A program made the position numbers and the translations under genes. This document shows positions 1-8,687 of a DNA stretch of 64,000 nt, piece after piece. The notes under the pieces were generated by a model that was not told the DNA's origin, did no database searches, and was given only the letters and a program-made list of their open reading frames with translations. Position 1 is the stretch's first letter, and each line of letters opens with the position of its first letter. This DNA comes from Microvirga sp. SRT01 (GTDB taxonomy: Bacteria > Pseudomonadota > Alphaproteobacteria > Sphingomonadales > Sphingomonadaceae), in contig JAGSNX010000002.1 in assembly GCA_018139225.1 (NCBI GenBank), forward strand, positions 248,001 through 312,000, given 5' to 3'.

Positions 1-1
1 G

Positions 2-220
2 GTGCTGCTATGCCTGTCGCAGGACAGCCGGGAGGCGGTGGATGCAATCACCGAAGCAGCGGCGAAGGCGGGCGGCAAGGCGGACATTCGCCCACCACAG
101 GATCACGGCTTCATGTACGGCCGCAGCTTCGAGGACCCGGACGGCCATATCTTCGAGCCGATGTACATGGACCTCGACGCCGCACTCGCCGCGATGGGCG
201 GCCAGACGCAGGCGGCATGA
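2..220 (+). CDS. VOC (glyoxalase-like) family protein, C-terminal part
   Basis: The gene enters from the left edge, so only the last 72 or so residues are visible and the true start lies outside. The visible part has the typical closing half of a vicinal-oxygen-chelate fold: a GRSFEDPDGHIFEP stretch, where the Glu near the end is the usual metal ligand position, then a short helical tail. VOC proteins are small metal-dependent enzymes or resistance/binding proteins, and substrate cannot be told from this half. The next genes (a 32-codon ORF and a DUF1428 protein) follow closely on the same strand. Confidence 0.8.
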   Translation: MLLCLSQDSREAVDAITEAAAKAGGKADIRPPQDHGFMYGRSFEDPDGHIFEPMYMDLDAALAAMGGQTQAA

Positions 221-221
221 C

Positions 222-320
222 GTGCGCCGGCGCGTCGGACCCGATCTGAAGACCGGCGTGCTGGCGTTCGTGGCGACCGTCTTGGCGATCCTTGGTTACG
301 CAGTCATGATCGGCGGATAA
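222..320 (+). CDS. possible 32-residue single-pass membrane peptide
   Basis: A GTG-started frame begins 1 nt after the stop of the VOC gene and ends 16 nt before the next gene. It encodes a basic N-terminus (RRR) followed by one hydrophobic stretch of about 20 residues (VLAFVATVLAILGYAVMI) and a short tail, the layout of a small inner-membrane protein. Its position, tucked between two co-directional genes, fits translational coupling. I know of no family for it, and a frame this short can occur by chance in GC-rich DNA. Confidence 0.3.
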   Translation: MRRRVGPDLKTGVLAFVATVLAILGYAVMIGG

Positions 321-336
321 CAGCGAGGAGAGAATC

Positions 337-1053
337 ATGTCGTGCGTTCAGGGGTTCGTCATTCCCGTCGCGACCGGGAAGCGCGACGCGTATCTGGCGA
401 TGGCGCAGATGGCCGCACCGCTGTTCTTGGAATATGGCGCATCGCGGGTCGTGGAATGCTGGGGCGACGACGTGCCGCACGGTACACTCACGGACTTCTT
501 CCGCGCGGTCGCGGCGGAGGAGGGCGAGACGATCGTGTTCTCGTGGATCGTGTGGCCCGACCATGACACTGCCAAGGCCGCCGAGGCGAGGATGATGGAA
601 GACGAGCGGATGAAACCGCCTGAAGACATGCCGTTCGACGGCAAGCGCCTGATCTATGCCGGGTTCCAGGAGATCTACGACGGCGGGCAAGGCGGCCCGT
701 TCGGCTATATCGACGGCTTCCTCGCGCCGGTGCCGATCGCATCGAAGGAGGCGTATCTGGACCATGCGCGCACGATGACGGCGATCGTCGCGGAGAATGG
801 CTGCACGCGCGGGACGGAGAATTGGGCGGAGGATATCGCGGAGGGCAAGGTGACCGATTTCCGCCGCGCCGTGCAACTGGAGCCGGGCGAGGCGGTCGTG
901 TTCAGTTGGCTGGAATGGCCCGACAAGGCAACGCGCAACGCGGGCATGGGCAAGATGATGGAGGACCCGCGGGTGCATGCGCTCGACATGCCGTTCGACG
1001 GCAAGCGCATGACCTATGGCGGGTTCGTGCCGATCCTCGACACAGCGAACTGA
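337..1053 (+). CDS. tandem DUF1428 protein
   Basis: 238 residues made of two copies of a DUF1428 domain (about 1-115 and 122-238); the family usually has a single copy of about 117 residues. Both halves show the same landmarks: a GF..PV opening, a TDF.RAV segment, a VFSW..WPD segment, an MMED segment and a closing DMPFDGKR followed by a Tyr-Gly/Ala-Gly-Phe. The fold is a dimeric alpha-beta (ferredoxin-like) barrel, so the fusion probably folds as an intramolecular pair. Function of the family is unknown. A GAGGAGAG ribosome site lies just before the ATG. Confidence 0.85.
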   Translation: MSCVQGFVIPVATGKRDAYLAMAQMAAPLFLEYGASRVVECWGDDVPHGTLTDFFRAVAAEEGETIVFSWIVWPDHDTAKAAEARMMEDERMKPPEDMPFDGKRLIYAGFQEIYDGGQGGPFGYIDGFLAPVPIASKEAYLDHARTMTAIVAENGCTRGTENWAEDIAEGKVTDFRRAVQLEPGEAVVFSWLEWPDKATRNAGMGKMMEDPRVHALDMPFDGKRMTYGGFVPILDTAN

Positions 1054-1077
1054 GCGAGGTCGCGTCCGCCCCCGTTT

Positions 1078-2034
1078 TCAATGAGCGGGCGCGGACTTGC
1101 CGAACAGCGTCATGACGCGCGGCACGATCAGCGCGACGATCGTGCCGACGATTAGGCCGACCAGTGCCGACGCGACGGCGAAGCCGAACCACGACCCGAT
1201 GCCGGGTGCGAACGGCGTCAGGCCGGCGACGGCATCGGATACGACGTGCGCGGCATGGGGGAGCGCCTCCATGTGGAATTCCTCCAGTCCGTGGATCAGG
1301 ATGCCGCCGCCGACCCACAGCATCGCGATCGTCCCGACCTTTGCCAGGATCGCCAGCACGACCGGCATCGCCGTCACCAGACCGCGCCCCAGTGCCTGCA
1401 CGGCACCGTTGCGCCGTGCGGCCAGATTCAGGCCGATATCGTCCATCTTCACGATCAGCGCGACCACGCCGTAGACGCCGCCGGTGATCAGCAACGACAC
1501 CGCGACCAGCGCCGCCGCCTGCGTCGCGAAGCTCTGGTCCGACACCTCCGACAGGGCGATCGCCATGATCTCCGCCGACAGGATCAGGTCGGTTCGGACA
1601 GCCCCGCCGACCTTCTGGTTCTCGATCTCTTCCGGAGTCTGGTCGGCGAGCGCCGCGTCCTCGGTGCCGTGGCCGTGGCCGGTCACCATCTCGATGATCT
1701 TCTCCGCGCCCTCGTACGACAGGTACAGGCCGCCCAGCGTCAGGATCGGGGTGATGATCCACGGCACCAGCGCGCTTAGCAGTAGGGCACCGGGCAGCAG
1801 AAATAGCAGCTTGTTGCGCAGCGATCCCTTGGCGATCCGCCAGATGATCGGCAGCTCACGCGCGGGCGTCAGGCCGGAGACGTATTTCGGCGTCACGGCG
1901 GCGTCGTCGACGACCACGCCCATCGCCTTGGACGAGGCCTTCATCGACGCGGCGGCGATATCATCCGCGGACGCCGCGGCCAGACGCGCGATCGCGGCGA
2001 CATCGTCGAGAAGGGCTACGAGACCAGAGGCCAT
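1078..2034 (-). CDS. DUF808 (YedI-like) inner-membrane protein
   Basis: 318 residues from the ATG at 2034. The MASGLVALLDD opening and the long run of predicted membrane segments (residues about 85-115, 175-200, 225-255, 285-310) match the DUF808/YedI family of multi-pass membrane proteins of unknown role. An HGHGTED loop and several conserved acidic residues follow the first membrane segment. The frame stays open far upstream, but the family start is this ATG. It is transcribed away from the CocE-type hydrolase, leaving 164 bp for both promoters. No substrate can be inferred. Confidence 0.88.
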   Translation of the reverse strand: MASGLVALLDDVAAIARLAAASADDIAAASMKASSKAMGVVVDDAAVTPKYVSGLTPARELPIIWRIAKGSLRNKLLFLLPGALLLSALVPWIITPILTLGGLYLSYEGAEKIIEMVTGHGHGTEDAALADQTPEEIENQKVGGAVRTDLILSAEIMAIALSEVSDQSFATQAAALVAVSLLITGGVYGVVALIVKMDDIGLNLAARRNGAVQALGRGLVTAMPVVLAILAKVGTIAMLWVGGGILIHGLEEFHMEALPHAAHVVSDAVAGLTPFAPGIGSWFGFAVASALVGLIVGTIVALIVPRVMTLFGKSAPAH

Positions 2035-2198
2035 GAACGGATATCCGTGTCGTGATAGGTTGCGCGGAAGCTGAACAGCAATGGCGGCGAAGTGGCTAGA
2101 GGAAATGTACGGACGTGAGGCGAACTGACGAGCGCCGGTGGATTTCCGCTTTGCAGCCTGTAGGTTGCCCGCCAACGAGCGATAAAGGGGCGATATCG

Positions 2199-4088
2199 AT
2201 GCGGATGGGCAGGATGTTGGCGGCGACGGCCGCGCTGGCAATGGCGACAGGGGCACCGGCGCAGGATTATGCCCGCTACAGCGACGACGCGATCGCGCGC
2301 GAGATGGCGGCGAAGGTCGATGCGGAGATGATCGCGCTGGTGCCGATGCGCGACGGCGTCGGGCTGGCGACGAACATCTACCGTCCCAAAGACGCGAAGG
2401 GGCCGCTGCCGACGCTGTTGTGGAAGACGCCCTATAACGAGCTGTCGTACAAGACCGCGACCAGCCGTCGCGCGCTGGAGGCGGTGAAGCGCGGCTACGC
2501 CTTCGTCGTGCAGAACGAGCGCGGGCGCTATTACTCGGAAGGGAAGTACGAGATTCTCGGTCTGCCGCAGACCGATGGCTACGACACGCTGACGTGGATC
2601 GCGAAACAGCCCTGGTCGAATGGCAAGGTCGGCACGGTCGGCTGTTCCTCGTCGGCGGAATGGCAGTTGGCGCTCGCGGCGCAGAACCATCCCGCGCACG
2701 CGGCGATGGTGCCGATGGCGTCGGGGGCCGGCATCGGCAAGGTCGGGCCGTTCGAGGAACAGGGCAACTGGTACACCGGCGGCGTGCCACGCACGCTGTT
2801 CCATATCTGGCTGTACGGAGTCGATAATCCGCTTCGCGCGGAATTGCCCAAGGGGCTCGACCAGCCGACACGCGCGCGGATCGCGCGGTACAACGATCTC
2901 GACGCGAAGAAGCCGGAGGTGAACTGGTTCACGCAGATCCGGCACCTGCCCTATGCCGACATGCTGAAGGACCTGGGCGAACCGCCGGCGACGTTCGAAC
3001 AGTTTACCGCGCGCGCCGGACCGGCCGATCCGGCGTGGCGGACGGGTGGGCTGTATCACGACGACATGGGCTGGGGCGTGCCGGCCCTGTGGTTCAATTC
3101 GTGGTACGACGTGTCGATCGGGCCCAATCTGGCGCTGTTCAACCATGCGCGCGCGGTAAAGTCCGACAAGGAGGCGAGCGCGAACCAGTTCGCCGTGGTC
3201 GCGCCGAACACCCACTGCGCCTTCGCGCGGCTGGGGCCGAACTTCCAGTCGGGCGACCGCGACCTGGGCGATGCCAGCTTCGACACGGACGGGCAGATCT
3301 ACGCGTTCTTCGATCGCTGGCTGAAGGGCGATATGAAGGCGTTCCCAGCCCGCACCGCGCCGATCCGCTACTATACGATGGGCACGAACCGCTGGCAGCA
3401 GGCTACGCAGTGGCCGCCGGCGGAGGCGAAGACGGTGCGGATGTACCTGCGCTCCGGCGGGCGCGCCAACGGGATGAGCGGTGATGGGCGGCTGGATGCG
3501 GGCGCCCCGCCGGCGGGCGAGATGGCGGATCGCTACACCTATGATCCGATGAATCCGGTGCAGACGATCGGCGGCGCGGATTGCTGCAACGGCGGGCTTA
3601 TCACCGCGGGCGCGTTCGACCAGCGGGTGATCGAGGCGCGGGACGACGTGCTGGTGTACAGCAGCGAGCCGCTGACGAAGCCCATCGAAGTAACCGGCTT
3701 CGTCAACGCGGTGCTGAAGATATCGTCGGATGCGAAGGACACCGATTTCGCGGTCAAGCTGGTCGATGTCGCGCCGGACGGGACCGCGTATATCCTGGGC
3801 GATACGATCCTGCGCGCGCGATATCGCGACGGCTTCGCGACGCCGGCGATGATGGCGCCGAACACGGTCTACACGCTGAAGCCGACGCCGATCTCGACCA
3901 GCAACACGTTCCTGCCCGGGCATCGCATCCGGGTGGAGGTGACATCGTCCAACTTCCCGAAGTTCGTCCGCAACCTGAACACCGGGGGTGACAACGAGCG
4001 CGAGTCGAAGGGCATCGCGGCACGCAATGCCGTGCATCATGCCGGTGCCGACGCGTCGTATATCGAATTGCCCGTGATCGGCCGGTAA
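2199..4088 (+). CDS. exported CocE/NonD-family alpha/beta hydrolase
   Basis: About 629 residues. The chosen ATG follows an AAAGGGG ribosome site by about 9 nt and begins a signal peptide (MRMGRMLAATAALAMATG, cleavage near APA-QD), so the enzyme is periplasmic or secreted. The family comprises X-Pro dipeptidyl-peptidase-like serine hydrolases (cocaine esterase, acylases). GCSSSAEW near residue 148-155 is the nucleophile elbow, with Ser150 the likely nucleophile, and PNTHCAF near 330 supplies the likely His. The C-terminal part is the jelly-roll (X-Pro dipeptidase C-terminal) domain. Natural substrate unknown, an ester or amide. A perfect terminator hairpin follows. Confidence 0.88.
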   Translation: MRMGRMLAATAALAMATGAPAQDYARYSDDAIAREMAAKVDAEMIALVPMRDGVGLATNIYRPKDAKGPLPTLLWKTPYNELSYKTATSRRALEAVKRGYAFVVQNERGRYYSEGKYEILGLPQTDGYDTLTWIAKQPWSNGKVGTVGCSSSAEWQLALAAQNHPAHAAMVPMASGAGIGKVGPFEEQGNWYTGGVPRTLFHIWLYGVDNPLRAELPKGLDQPTRARIARYNDLDAKKPEVNWFTQIRHLPYADMLKDLGEPPATFEQFTARAGPADPAWRTGGLYHDDMGWGVPALWFNSWYDVSIGPNLALFNHARAVKSDKEASANQFAVVAPNTHCAFARLGPNFQSGDRDLGDASFDTDGQIYAFFDRWLKGDMKAFPARTAPIRYYTMGTNRWQQATQWPPAEAKTVRMYLRSGGRANGMSGDGRLDAGAPPAGEMADRYTYDPMNPVQTIGGADCCNGGLITAGAFDQRVIEARDDVLVYSSEPLTKPIEVTGFVNAVLKISSDAKDTDFAVKLVDVAPDGTAYILGDTILRARYRDGFATPAMMAPNTVYTLKPTPISTSNTFLPGHRIRVEVTSSNFPKFVRNLNTGGDNERESKGIAARNAVHHAGADASYIELPVIGR

Positions 4089-4130
4089 GCAGGGCGGCTA
4101 TCGCGGCGTAAAGCTAAACTCCTGAAAACG

Positions 4131-4160
4131 GCCGGCGTCCATTGAGCTAGGGACGCCGGC
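4131..4160 (+). terminator. intrinsic terminator after the CocE-type hydrolase
   Basis: GCCGGCGTCC at 4131-4140 and its exact reverse complement at 4151-4160 enclose a 10-nt loop, followed by TCTCTT. It separates the hydrolase from the ATP-grasp operon. Confidence 0.7.
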
Positions 4161-4187
4161 TCTCTTGGCGCGCGATTGAAGGACGAC

Positions 4188-5105
4188 ATGGCCGATCTGG
4201 CGATCCTGTACGAACATCCTGCCTGGTTCACGCCGCTGTTCGCGGCGCTGGACCGGCGCGGGATCGATTATGTGGCGGCGACCGCGGACGGTCACGGCTT
4301 CGACCCCGCCGACCCGACGCCGCCCGCGCCGGTGGTGTTCAACCGCATCGCCATGTCGAGCTTCCTGCGCCAGCCGGAGCATCCGATCTTCTACGCGCAG
4401 GCGCTGATGGCGCATTGGGCGGCGCAGGGCGCGCGGGTCGTCAACGGCCCCGCCGCGCTGGCGGTGGATGCGTCCAAGGCGCGGCAATTGTCGCTGATCG
4501 CGGGCCTCGGCCTCGGCATCCCGGCGACGCGGATCGTCCACCGCGCCGCCGATTTGGTCGCCGCGAGTGAGGGGCTGCGTTTCCCGATCGTCGTCAAGGC
4601 GAACATCGGCGGCTCCGGCGCGGGGATCGTCCGCTATGACGATGTCGCGGCGCTGGCGGCGTCGGTCGCGGACGGGACGACGCCAGACAGCATCGACCGC
4701 GTGCTGATGGTGCAGGAATATACGCCGGTGCGGGGTGGGGCGATCACGCGGATCGAGACGCTAGGGGGCAAATACCTGTACGCGCTCGGCGTGGACGGCG
4801 GCGGCAGTTTCGACCTGTGCCCGGCCGATGTATGCCTCGTCGCGCCGGGCAAGGCGTCGATCGCGATCGATCGGGTGGAGCCGGATGCGGCGTTGGTCGA
4901 CGCGGCCGAGCGGATCGTGCAGGCCGCGGGGATCGATGTCGGCGGCGTCGAGGTGATGATCGACGATCGCGACGGGACCGCGCGCTTCTATGACATCAAC
5001 GCGTTGTCCAATTTCGTCGCCGATCCGTTGAGCGTGCTGGGCTGGGACCCGCATGAGCGGCTGGTGGACTGGCTCGAGATGAAGATTGCGGAGGCGAAGA
5101 CGTGA
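4188..5105 (+). CDS. ATP-grasp (RimK-like) ligase
   Basis: 305 residues, start ATG chosen because AAGGA lies 4-5 nt upstream (a TTG 12 nt earlier is less likely). The central and C-terminal parts show an ATP-grasp fold: FPIVVKANIGGSGAGIVR (about 125-142) is the ATP-binding lysine plus flexible glycine loop, and FYDINALSNFV near 270 carries the Mg-binding Asp/Asn. Enzymes of this class join a carboxylate to an amine or thiol through an acyl-phosphate. The stop overlaps the GTG of the flavin monooxygenase by 4 nt, so it is the first gene of a translationally coupled operon with a MetNIQ-type importer. The substrate is not known; a ligase acting on the imported or oxidised compound is an inference. 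Confidence 0.82.
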   Translation: MADLAILYEHPAWFTPLFAALDRRGIDYVAATADGHGFDPADPTPPAPVVFNRIAMSSFLRQPEHPIFYAQALMAHWAAQGARVVNGPAALAVDASKARQLSLIAGLGLGIPATRIVHRAADLVAASEGLRFPIVVKANIGGSGAGIVRYDDVAALAASVADGTTPDSIDRVLMVQEYTPVRGGAITRIETLGGKYLYALGVDGGGSFDLCPADVCLVAPGKASIAIDRVEPDAALVDAAERIVQAAGIDVGGVEVMIDDRDGTARFYDINALSNFVADPLSVLGWDPHERLVDWLEMKIAEAKT

Positions 5106-6115
5106 GGTACGGTTATTGGATGCCGGTGTTCGGCGGCTGGCTGCGCAACGTCGGCGACGAAGGCATGCGGGCGGAGTGGGACTATGTCCGCGATTTGGCG
5201 ATCCGGGCGGAGCAGATCGGGTTCGACCTGACGCTGATCGCCGAGTTGAACCTGAACGACATCAAGGGCACGGACCAGCCCGCCCTCGACGCCTGGTCGA
5301 CCGCCGCGGCGATCGCCGCCGTCACGAAGACGCAGGAGCTGATGGTCGCGGTGCGGCCGAACTTCCACCAGCCGGCGCTGTTCGCGAAGGCGGCGGCGAA
5401 CATCGACCGGATCTCCGGCGGCCGGCTGTCGCTGAACGTCGTGTCGTCGTGGTGGGCGGACGAGGCGAAGCAGTACGGCCTCCAGTTCGACCAGCATGAC
5501 GACCGCTACGCCCGCACGTCCGAATGGCTGGATGTGGTGAAGGGCCTGTGGTGCGAGGAGCGGTTCAGTTTCGAGGGGCAATTTTATCGCACCGAGGACG
5601 CGATCTGCGCGCCCAAGCCGCTGCACGCGCCGATCCTGTACGCAGGCGGCGAGAGCGAGACCGCCAAGACGCTGATCGCGGGCAAGTGCGATGCGTATGT
5701 CATGCACGGCGACCCCGCGTCGGCGATCGCGCCGAAGATCGCCGACATGCAGGCCCGCCGCACCGCTGCGGGCGGCGCGCCGATGACGTTCGGGATGGCT
5801 GCCTATGCGATCGTGCGGGACAGCGAGGCGGAGGCGAAGCGGGAATTGGCGCGGATCACCGAGGTCCGCGACTTGCCCGCCGGCTACGCCAATTTCGATC
5901 AGTGGCTGTCGGGGACTCAGTTGGAACGGGAGCTGAAGATCCAGGAATACAGCGTCTCCAACCGCGGCCTCCGCCCCAATCTGGTCGGGACGCCCGAGCA
6001 GGTGAAGGAGCGGATCGCCGAGTACGAGGATGCCGGGCTCGATCTGTTGCTGCTGCAATTCAGCCCTCAGGCGGAGGAGATGGAGCGGTTTGCGGCGCAG
6101 GTGATCGCCGCGTGA
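5102..6115 (+). CDS. LLM-class flavin-dependent monooxygenase, SfnG/SsuD-like
   Basis: 337 residues starting at a GTG that overlaps the previous stop. The sequence aligns from memory with the FMNH2-dependent dimethylsulfone/alkanesulfonate monooxygenases: a YGYWMPVFGG start, SGGRLSLNVVSSWW near 105-119, HDDRYARTSEWL near 128-139 and a GTPEQVKERI motif near 300. These enzymes insert oxygen next to a C-S bond using reduced flavin from a separate reductase, which is not in this window. Being encoded with a MetNIQ-type importer supports a sulfur-scavenging role. Exact substrate (sulfone, sulfonate or other) is open. Next gene overlaps by 4 nt. Confidence 0.85.
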   Translation: MRYGYWMPVFGGWLRNVGDEGMRAEWDYVRDLAIRAEQIGFDLTLIAELNLNDIKGTDQPALDAWSTAAAIAAVTKTQELMVAVRPNFHQPALFAKAAANIDRISGGRLSLNVVSSWWADEAKQYGLQFDQHDDRYARTSEWLDVVKGLWCEERFSFEGQFYRTEDAICAPKPLHAPILYAGGESETAKTLIAGKCDAYVMHGDPASAIAPKIADMQARRTAAGGAPMTFGMAAYAIVRDSEAEAKRELARITEVRDLPAGYANFDQWLSGTQLERELKIQEYSVSNRGLRPNLVGTPEQVKERIAEYEDAGLDLLLLQFSPQAEEMERFAAQVIAA

Positions 6116-7080
6116 TCCGACTGGAGGGCGTCCACAAGATTTTCGGCGACGGCCACGCCGCGCTGGCGGGCGTCGACCTGTCGGTGGCGCGAGGCGAGGT
6201 GTTCGGGATCATCGGTCGATCCGGCGCGGGCAAGTCGACGCTGGTGCGGCTGCTGAACGGGCTGGAACGGCCGACATCGGGCCGGGTCGAGGTCGACGGG
6301 ATCGATGTCGCGGCGCTCGGCGGCGCAGACTTGCGGACGTTGCGGCGGCGGATCGGGATGATCTTCCAGAATTTCGGGCTGTTGTCGTCGCGAACGGTGG
6401 CGGAAAACGTCGCGCTGCCTCTGAAGATCGGCGGCGAGGCGGCGTCGGTGACCTCCGCCCGTGTGGGCGACCTGCTGGCAAGGGTCGGGTTACAGGATCA
6501 GGGCGCGAAATATCCGGCGCAGTTGTCGGGCGGGCAGAAGCAGCGCGTCGGCATCGCGCGCGCGCTGGCGACCGGGCCGGACATCCTGCTGTGCGACGAG
6601 GCGACGAGCGCGCTCGACCCGGAGACGACGCACAGCGTCCTGGCGCTGATCGCCGAGCTGAACCGCGAACTCGGGCTGACGATCGTCCTCATCACGCACG
6701 AGATGGAGGTGGTGCGGCAGGTCTGCGACCGCGTCGCCGTGCTGCATGCGGGCCGCGTGGTCGAGAGCGGAACGGTCGCCGACGTGTTCCTGCGCCCGCA
6801 GGCGGCGGAGACGCGGGCGATGATCGCGGTGGCGGGTGAGGATGCGCCGGCGATCGATTTCGACGGGCGGGTCGTGAGGCTGATGCTGCGCGGCGATGCG
6901 GTGTGGCAGCCGGTGCTGACGCGGATCGCGCGCGAGACTGGTACGGACTTCGCGATCCTCGACGGCCGGATCGGCCGGTTGAAGGACGATAGCTTCGGGC
7001 AACTGACGCTAGGTTTGAGCGGCGGCGATGTCGCGGCGGCGGTCGCGGCACTGGGCCGGGCCGGCGAGGTGAGCGCATGA
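6112..7080 (+). CDS. metN: methionine-type ABC importer, ATP-binding protein
   Basis: 322 residues, GTG start overlapping the monooxygenase stop by 4 nt. Clear ABC ATPase motifs: Walker A GRSGAGKST near residue 38, Q-loop Gln in MIFQNFGLLSS, signature LSGGQKQRV, Walker B ILLCDEATSALD and H-loop ITHEME. After about residue 245 comes the NIL domain characteristic of MetN, which in the family binds methionine and inhibits transport. With MetI and MetQ next to it the importer is complete. In this operon the cargo may be another sulfur compound and not methionine itself. Confidence 0.9.
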   Translation: MIRLEGVHKIFGDGHAALAGVDLSVARGEVFGIIGRSGAGKSTLVRLLNGLERPTSGRVEVDGIDVAALGGADLRTLRRRIGMIFQNFGLLSSRTVAENVALPLKIGGEAASVTSARVGDLLARVGLQDQGAKYPAQLSGGQKQRVGIARALATGPDILLCDEATSALDPETTHSVLALIAELNRELGLTIVLITHEMEVVRQVCDRVAVLHAGRVVESGTVADVFLRPQAAETRAMIAVAGEDAPAIDFDGRVVRLMLRGDAVWQPVLTRIARETGTDFAILDGRIGRLKDDSFGQLTLGLSGGDVAAAVAALGRAGEVSA

Positions 7081-7742
7081 GCGGATTGTTCGCCAATATC
7101 GACTGGGCGGAGATCGGCCGCGCCACGCTGGAGACGCTGGCGATGCTCGGCGGATCGCTGGTGCTGACGATCCTGATCGGGTTGCCGCTGGGCGTGGTGC
7201 TGTTCCTGACCGGGCCGGGGCAGGTCTGGGCGAGCCGGATCGGCAACGGCGTCGTCGCGCTGATCGTCAACCTGCTGCGGTCGGTGCCGTTCATCATCCT
7301 GCTGATCGTGATGATCCCGATCACCGTGTTGCTGGTCGGAACCTCATTGGGCGTTGTCGGCGCGATCCCGCCGTTGGTGGTGGGCGCGGCACCGTTTTTC
7401 GCGCGGCTGGTCGAGACGGCGCTGCGCGAGGTCGATCGCAATACGGTGGAGGCGGTGCAGGCGATGGGCGCGACGACCCGCGATCTGGTGCTGCGCGCGC
7501 TGTTGCCGGAGGCGGTGCCGGGGATCGTCGCGGGCGCGACGGTGACGGCGGTGGCGTTGGTGTCGTTCACCGCGATGGCGGGCGTCGTCGGGGCCGGGGG
7601 GCTGGGCGATCTGGCGATCCGGTTCGGGTATCAGCGGTTCCAGACCGATGTCATGCTGGTGACGGTCGCGCTGCTGCTGGTGCTGGTGCAGGGTATCCAG
7701 ATGCTGGGCGATGCGCTGGTGCGGCGGTTCACGCGGCGGTGA
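7077..7742 (+). CDS. metI: methionine-type ABC importer, permease
   Basis: 221 residues with about five membrane segments; ATG overlaps the metN stop (ATGA). The EAA loop that docks to the ATPase is seen in DRNTVEAVQAMGATTRDLV near 120-140. Length and pattern match MetI (about 217 residues). Two copies would form the membrane channel with MetN and the lipoprotein MetQ. The gene for the binding protein follows after 37 nt. Confidence 0.9.
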   Translation: MSGLFANIDWAEIGRATLETLAMLGGSLVLTILIGLPLGVVLFLTGPGQVWASRIGNGVVALIVNLLRSVPFIILLIVMIPITVLLVGTSLGVVGAIPPLVVGAAPFFARLVETALREVDRNTVEAVQAMGATTRDLVLRALLPEAVPGIVAGATVTAVALVSFTAMAGVVGAGGLGDLAIRFGYQRFQTDVMLVTVALLLVLVQGIQMLGDALVRRFTRR

Positions 7743-7779
7743 TGCGTCGTTCTTTTTGCTCCATTCAGGAACTCAGGTC

Positions 7780-8577
7780 ATGATCCGTCGCAGCCTTCTT
7801 GCCGCTATCGCCCTGCTTCCGCTCGCCGCGTGCGGGGGGAGCAAGTCCGCCAGCGATCCGAACACGCTCACCGTCGCGGCGACGGCGGTGCCGCATGCGG
7901 AGATCCTGGCGCAGGTCGCGCCGGTGCTGGCGAAGCAGGGCGTGACGCTGGATGTGAAGGTGTTCAACGACTACGTCCAACCCAACACGCAGGTCGCGGA
8001 GGGGCGGATCACCGTCAATTACTTCCAGACCGAGCCGTACCTCGCCTCCTTCAACGCCGCGCGCGGCACGAAGCTGGTGACGATCGCGGGCATCCATGTC
8101 GAGCCGTTCGGCGCCTATTCGCGCAAGTGGAAGCGGATCGGCGATCTGCCCGCGGGCGCGACCGTCGCAATCCCGAACGAGCCGAGCAACAGCGGCCGGG
8201 CGCTGCGCCTGCTGGCGACGGCGGGGATCATCACGCTGAAGAACCCCGACGATCCGTCCGCGACGCCGCGCGATATCGTCGCGAACCCGAAGAAGCTCCA
8301 GTTCCGCGAATTGGAGGCGGCGACGCTGCCGCGGGTGCTGGGCGAGGTCGATCTGGCGCTGATCAACACCAATTACGCGCTCGACGCGAAGTTGAACCCG
8401 ACGCGCGACGCGCTGCTGATCGAGGGGAAAGACAGCCCCTATGTCAACTATGTCGTCGGGCTGGCGGCGGCGAAGACCGACCCGCGCGTCCAGAAGCTGG
8501 TGGCGGCGCTGCGCAGCCCGGAAACCAAGGCGTTCCTCGCCCGCAAATATGGTGGTGCGGTCCTGCCGGCGTTCTGA
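7780..8577 (+). CDS. metQ: MetQ/NlpA-family substrate-binding lipoprotein
   Basis: 265 residues with a lipoprotein signal peptide: hydrophobic segment then LAAC with Cys18 as the lipidated residue. The NlpA fold follows (VKVFNDYVQPNTQV near 62-75, NYFQTEPYL, and a conserved SNSGRALRLL near 133). The protein would sit on the outer face of the inner membrane and feed MetI. The ATG has CAGGA about 11 nt upstream; the gap to metI is 37 nt. Ligand could be methionine or the sulfur compound acted on by the upstream monooxygenase. Confidence 0.9.
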   Translation: MIRRSLLAAIALLPLAACGGSKSASDPNTLTVAATAVPHAEILAQVAPVLAKQGVTLDVKVFNDYVQPNTQVAEGRITVNYFQTEPYLASFNAARGTKLVTIAGIHVEPFGAYSRKWKRIGDLPAGATVAIPNEPSNSGRALRLLATAGIITLKNPDDPSATPRDIVANPKKLQFRELEAATLPRVLGEVDLALINTNYALDAKLNPTRDALLIEGKDSPYVNYVVGLAAAKTDPRVQKLVAALRSPETKAFLARKYGGAVLPAF

Positions 8578-8687
8578 CGCCAAACCGTCGCATAACCGTC
8601 AACACACTGTCTTACGCCGCGACTAGCGCCGGCTCCGACGATCCGACCCCCCGATGACGGGGGCGGACGATTGGGGAAGACGAAGCG

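Noticed and set aside
2016..4040. 674-codon minus-strand frame opposite the CocE hydrolase
   Set aside because: Same composition artefact; the plus-strand gene has signal peptide, ribosome site and family motifs.
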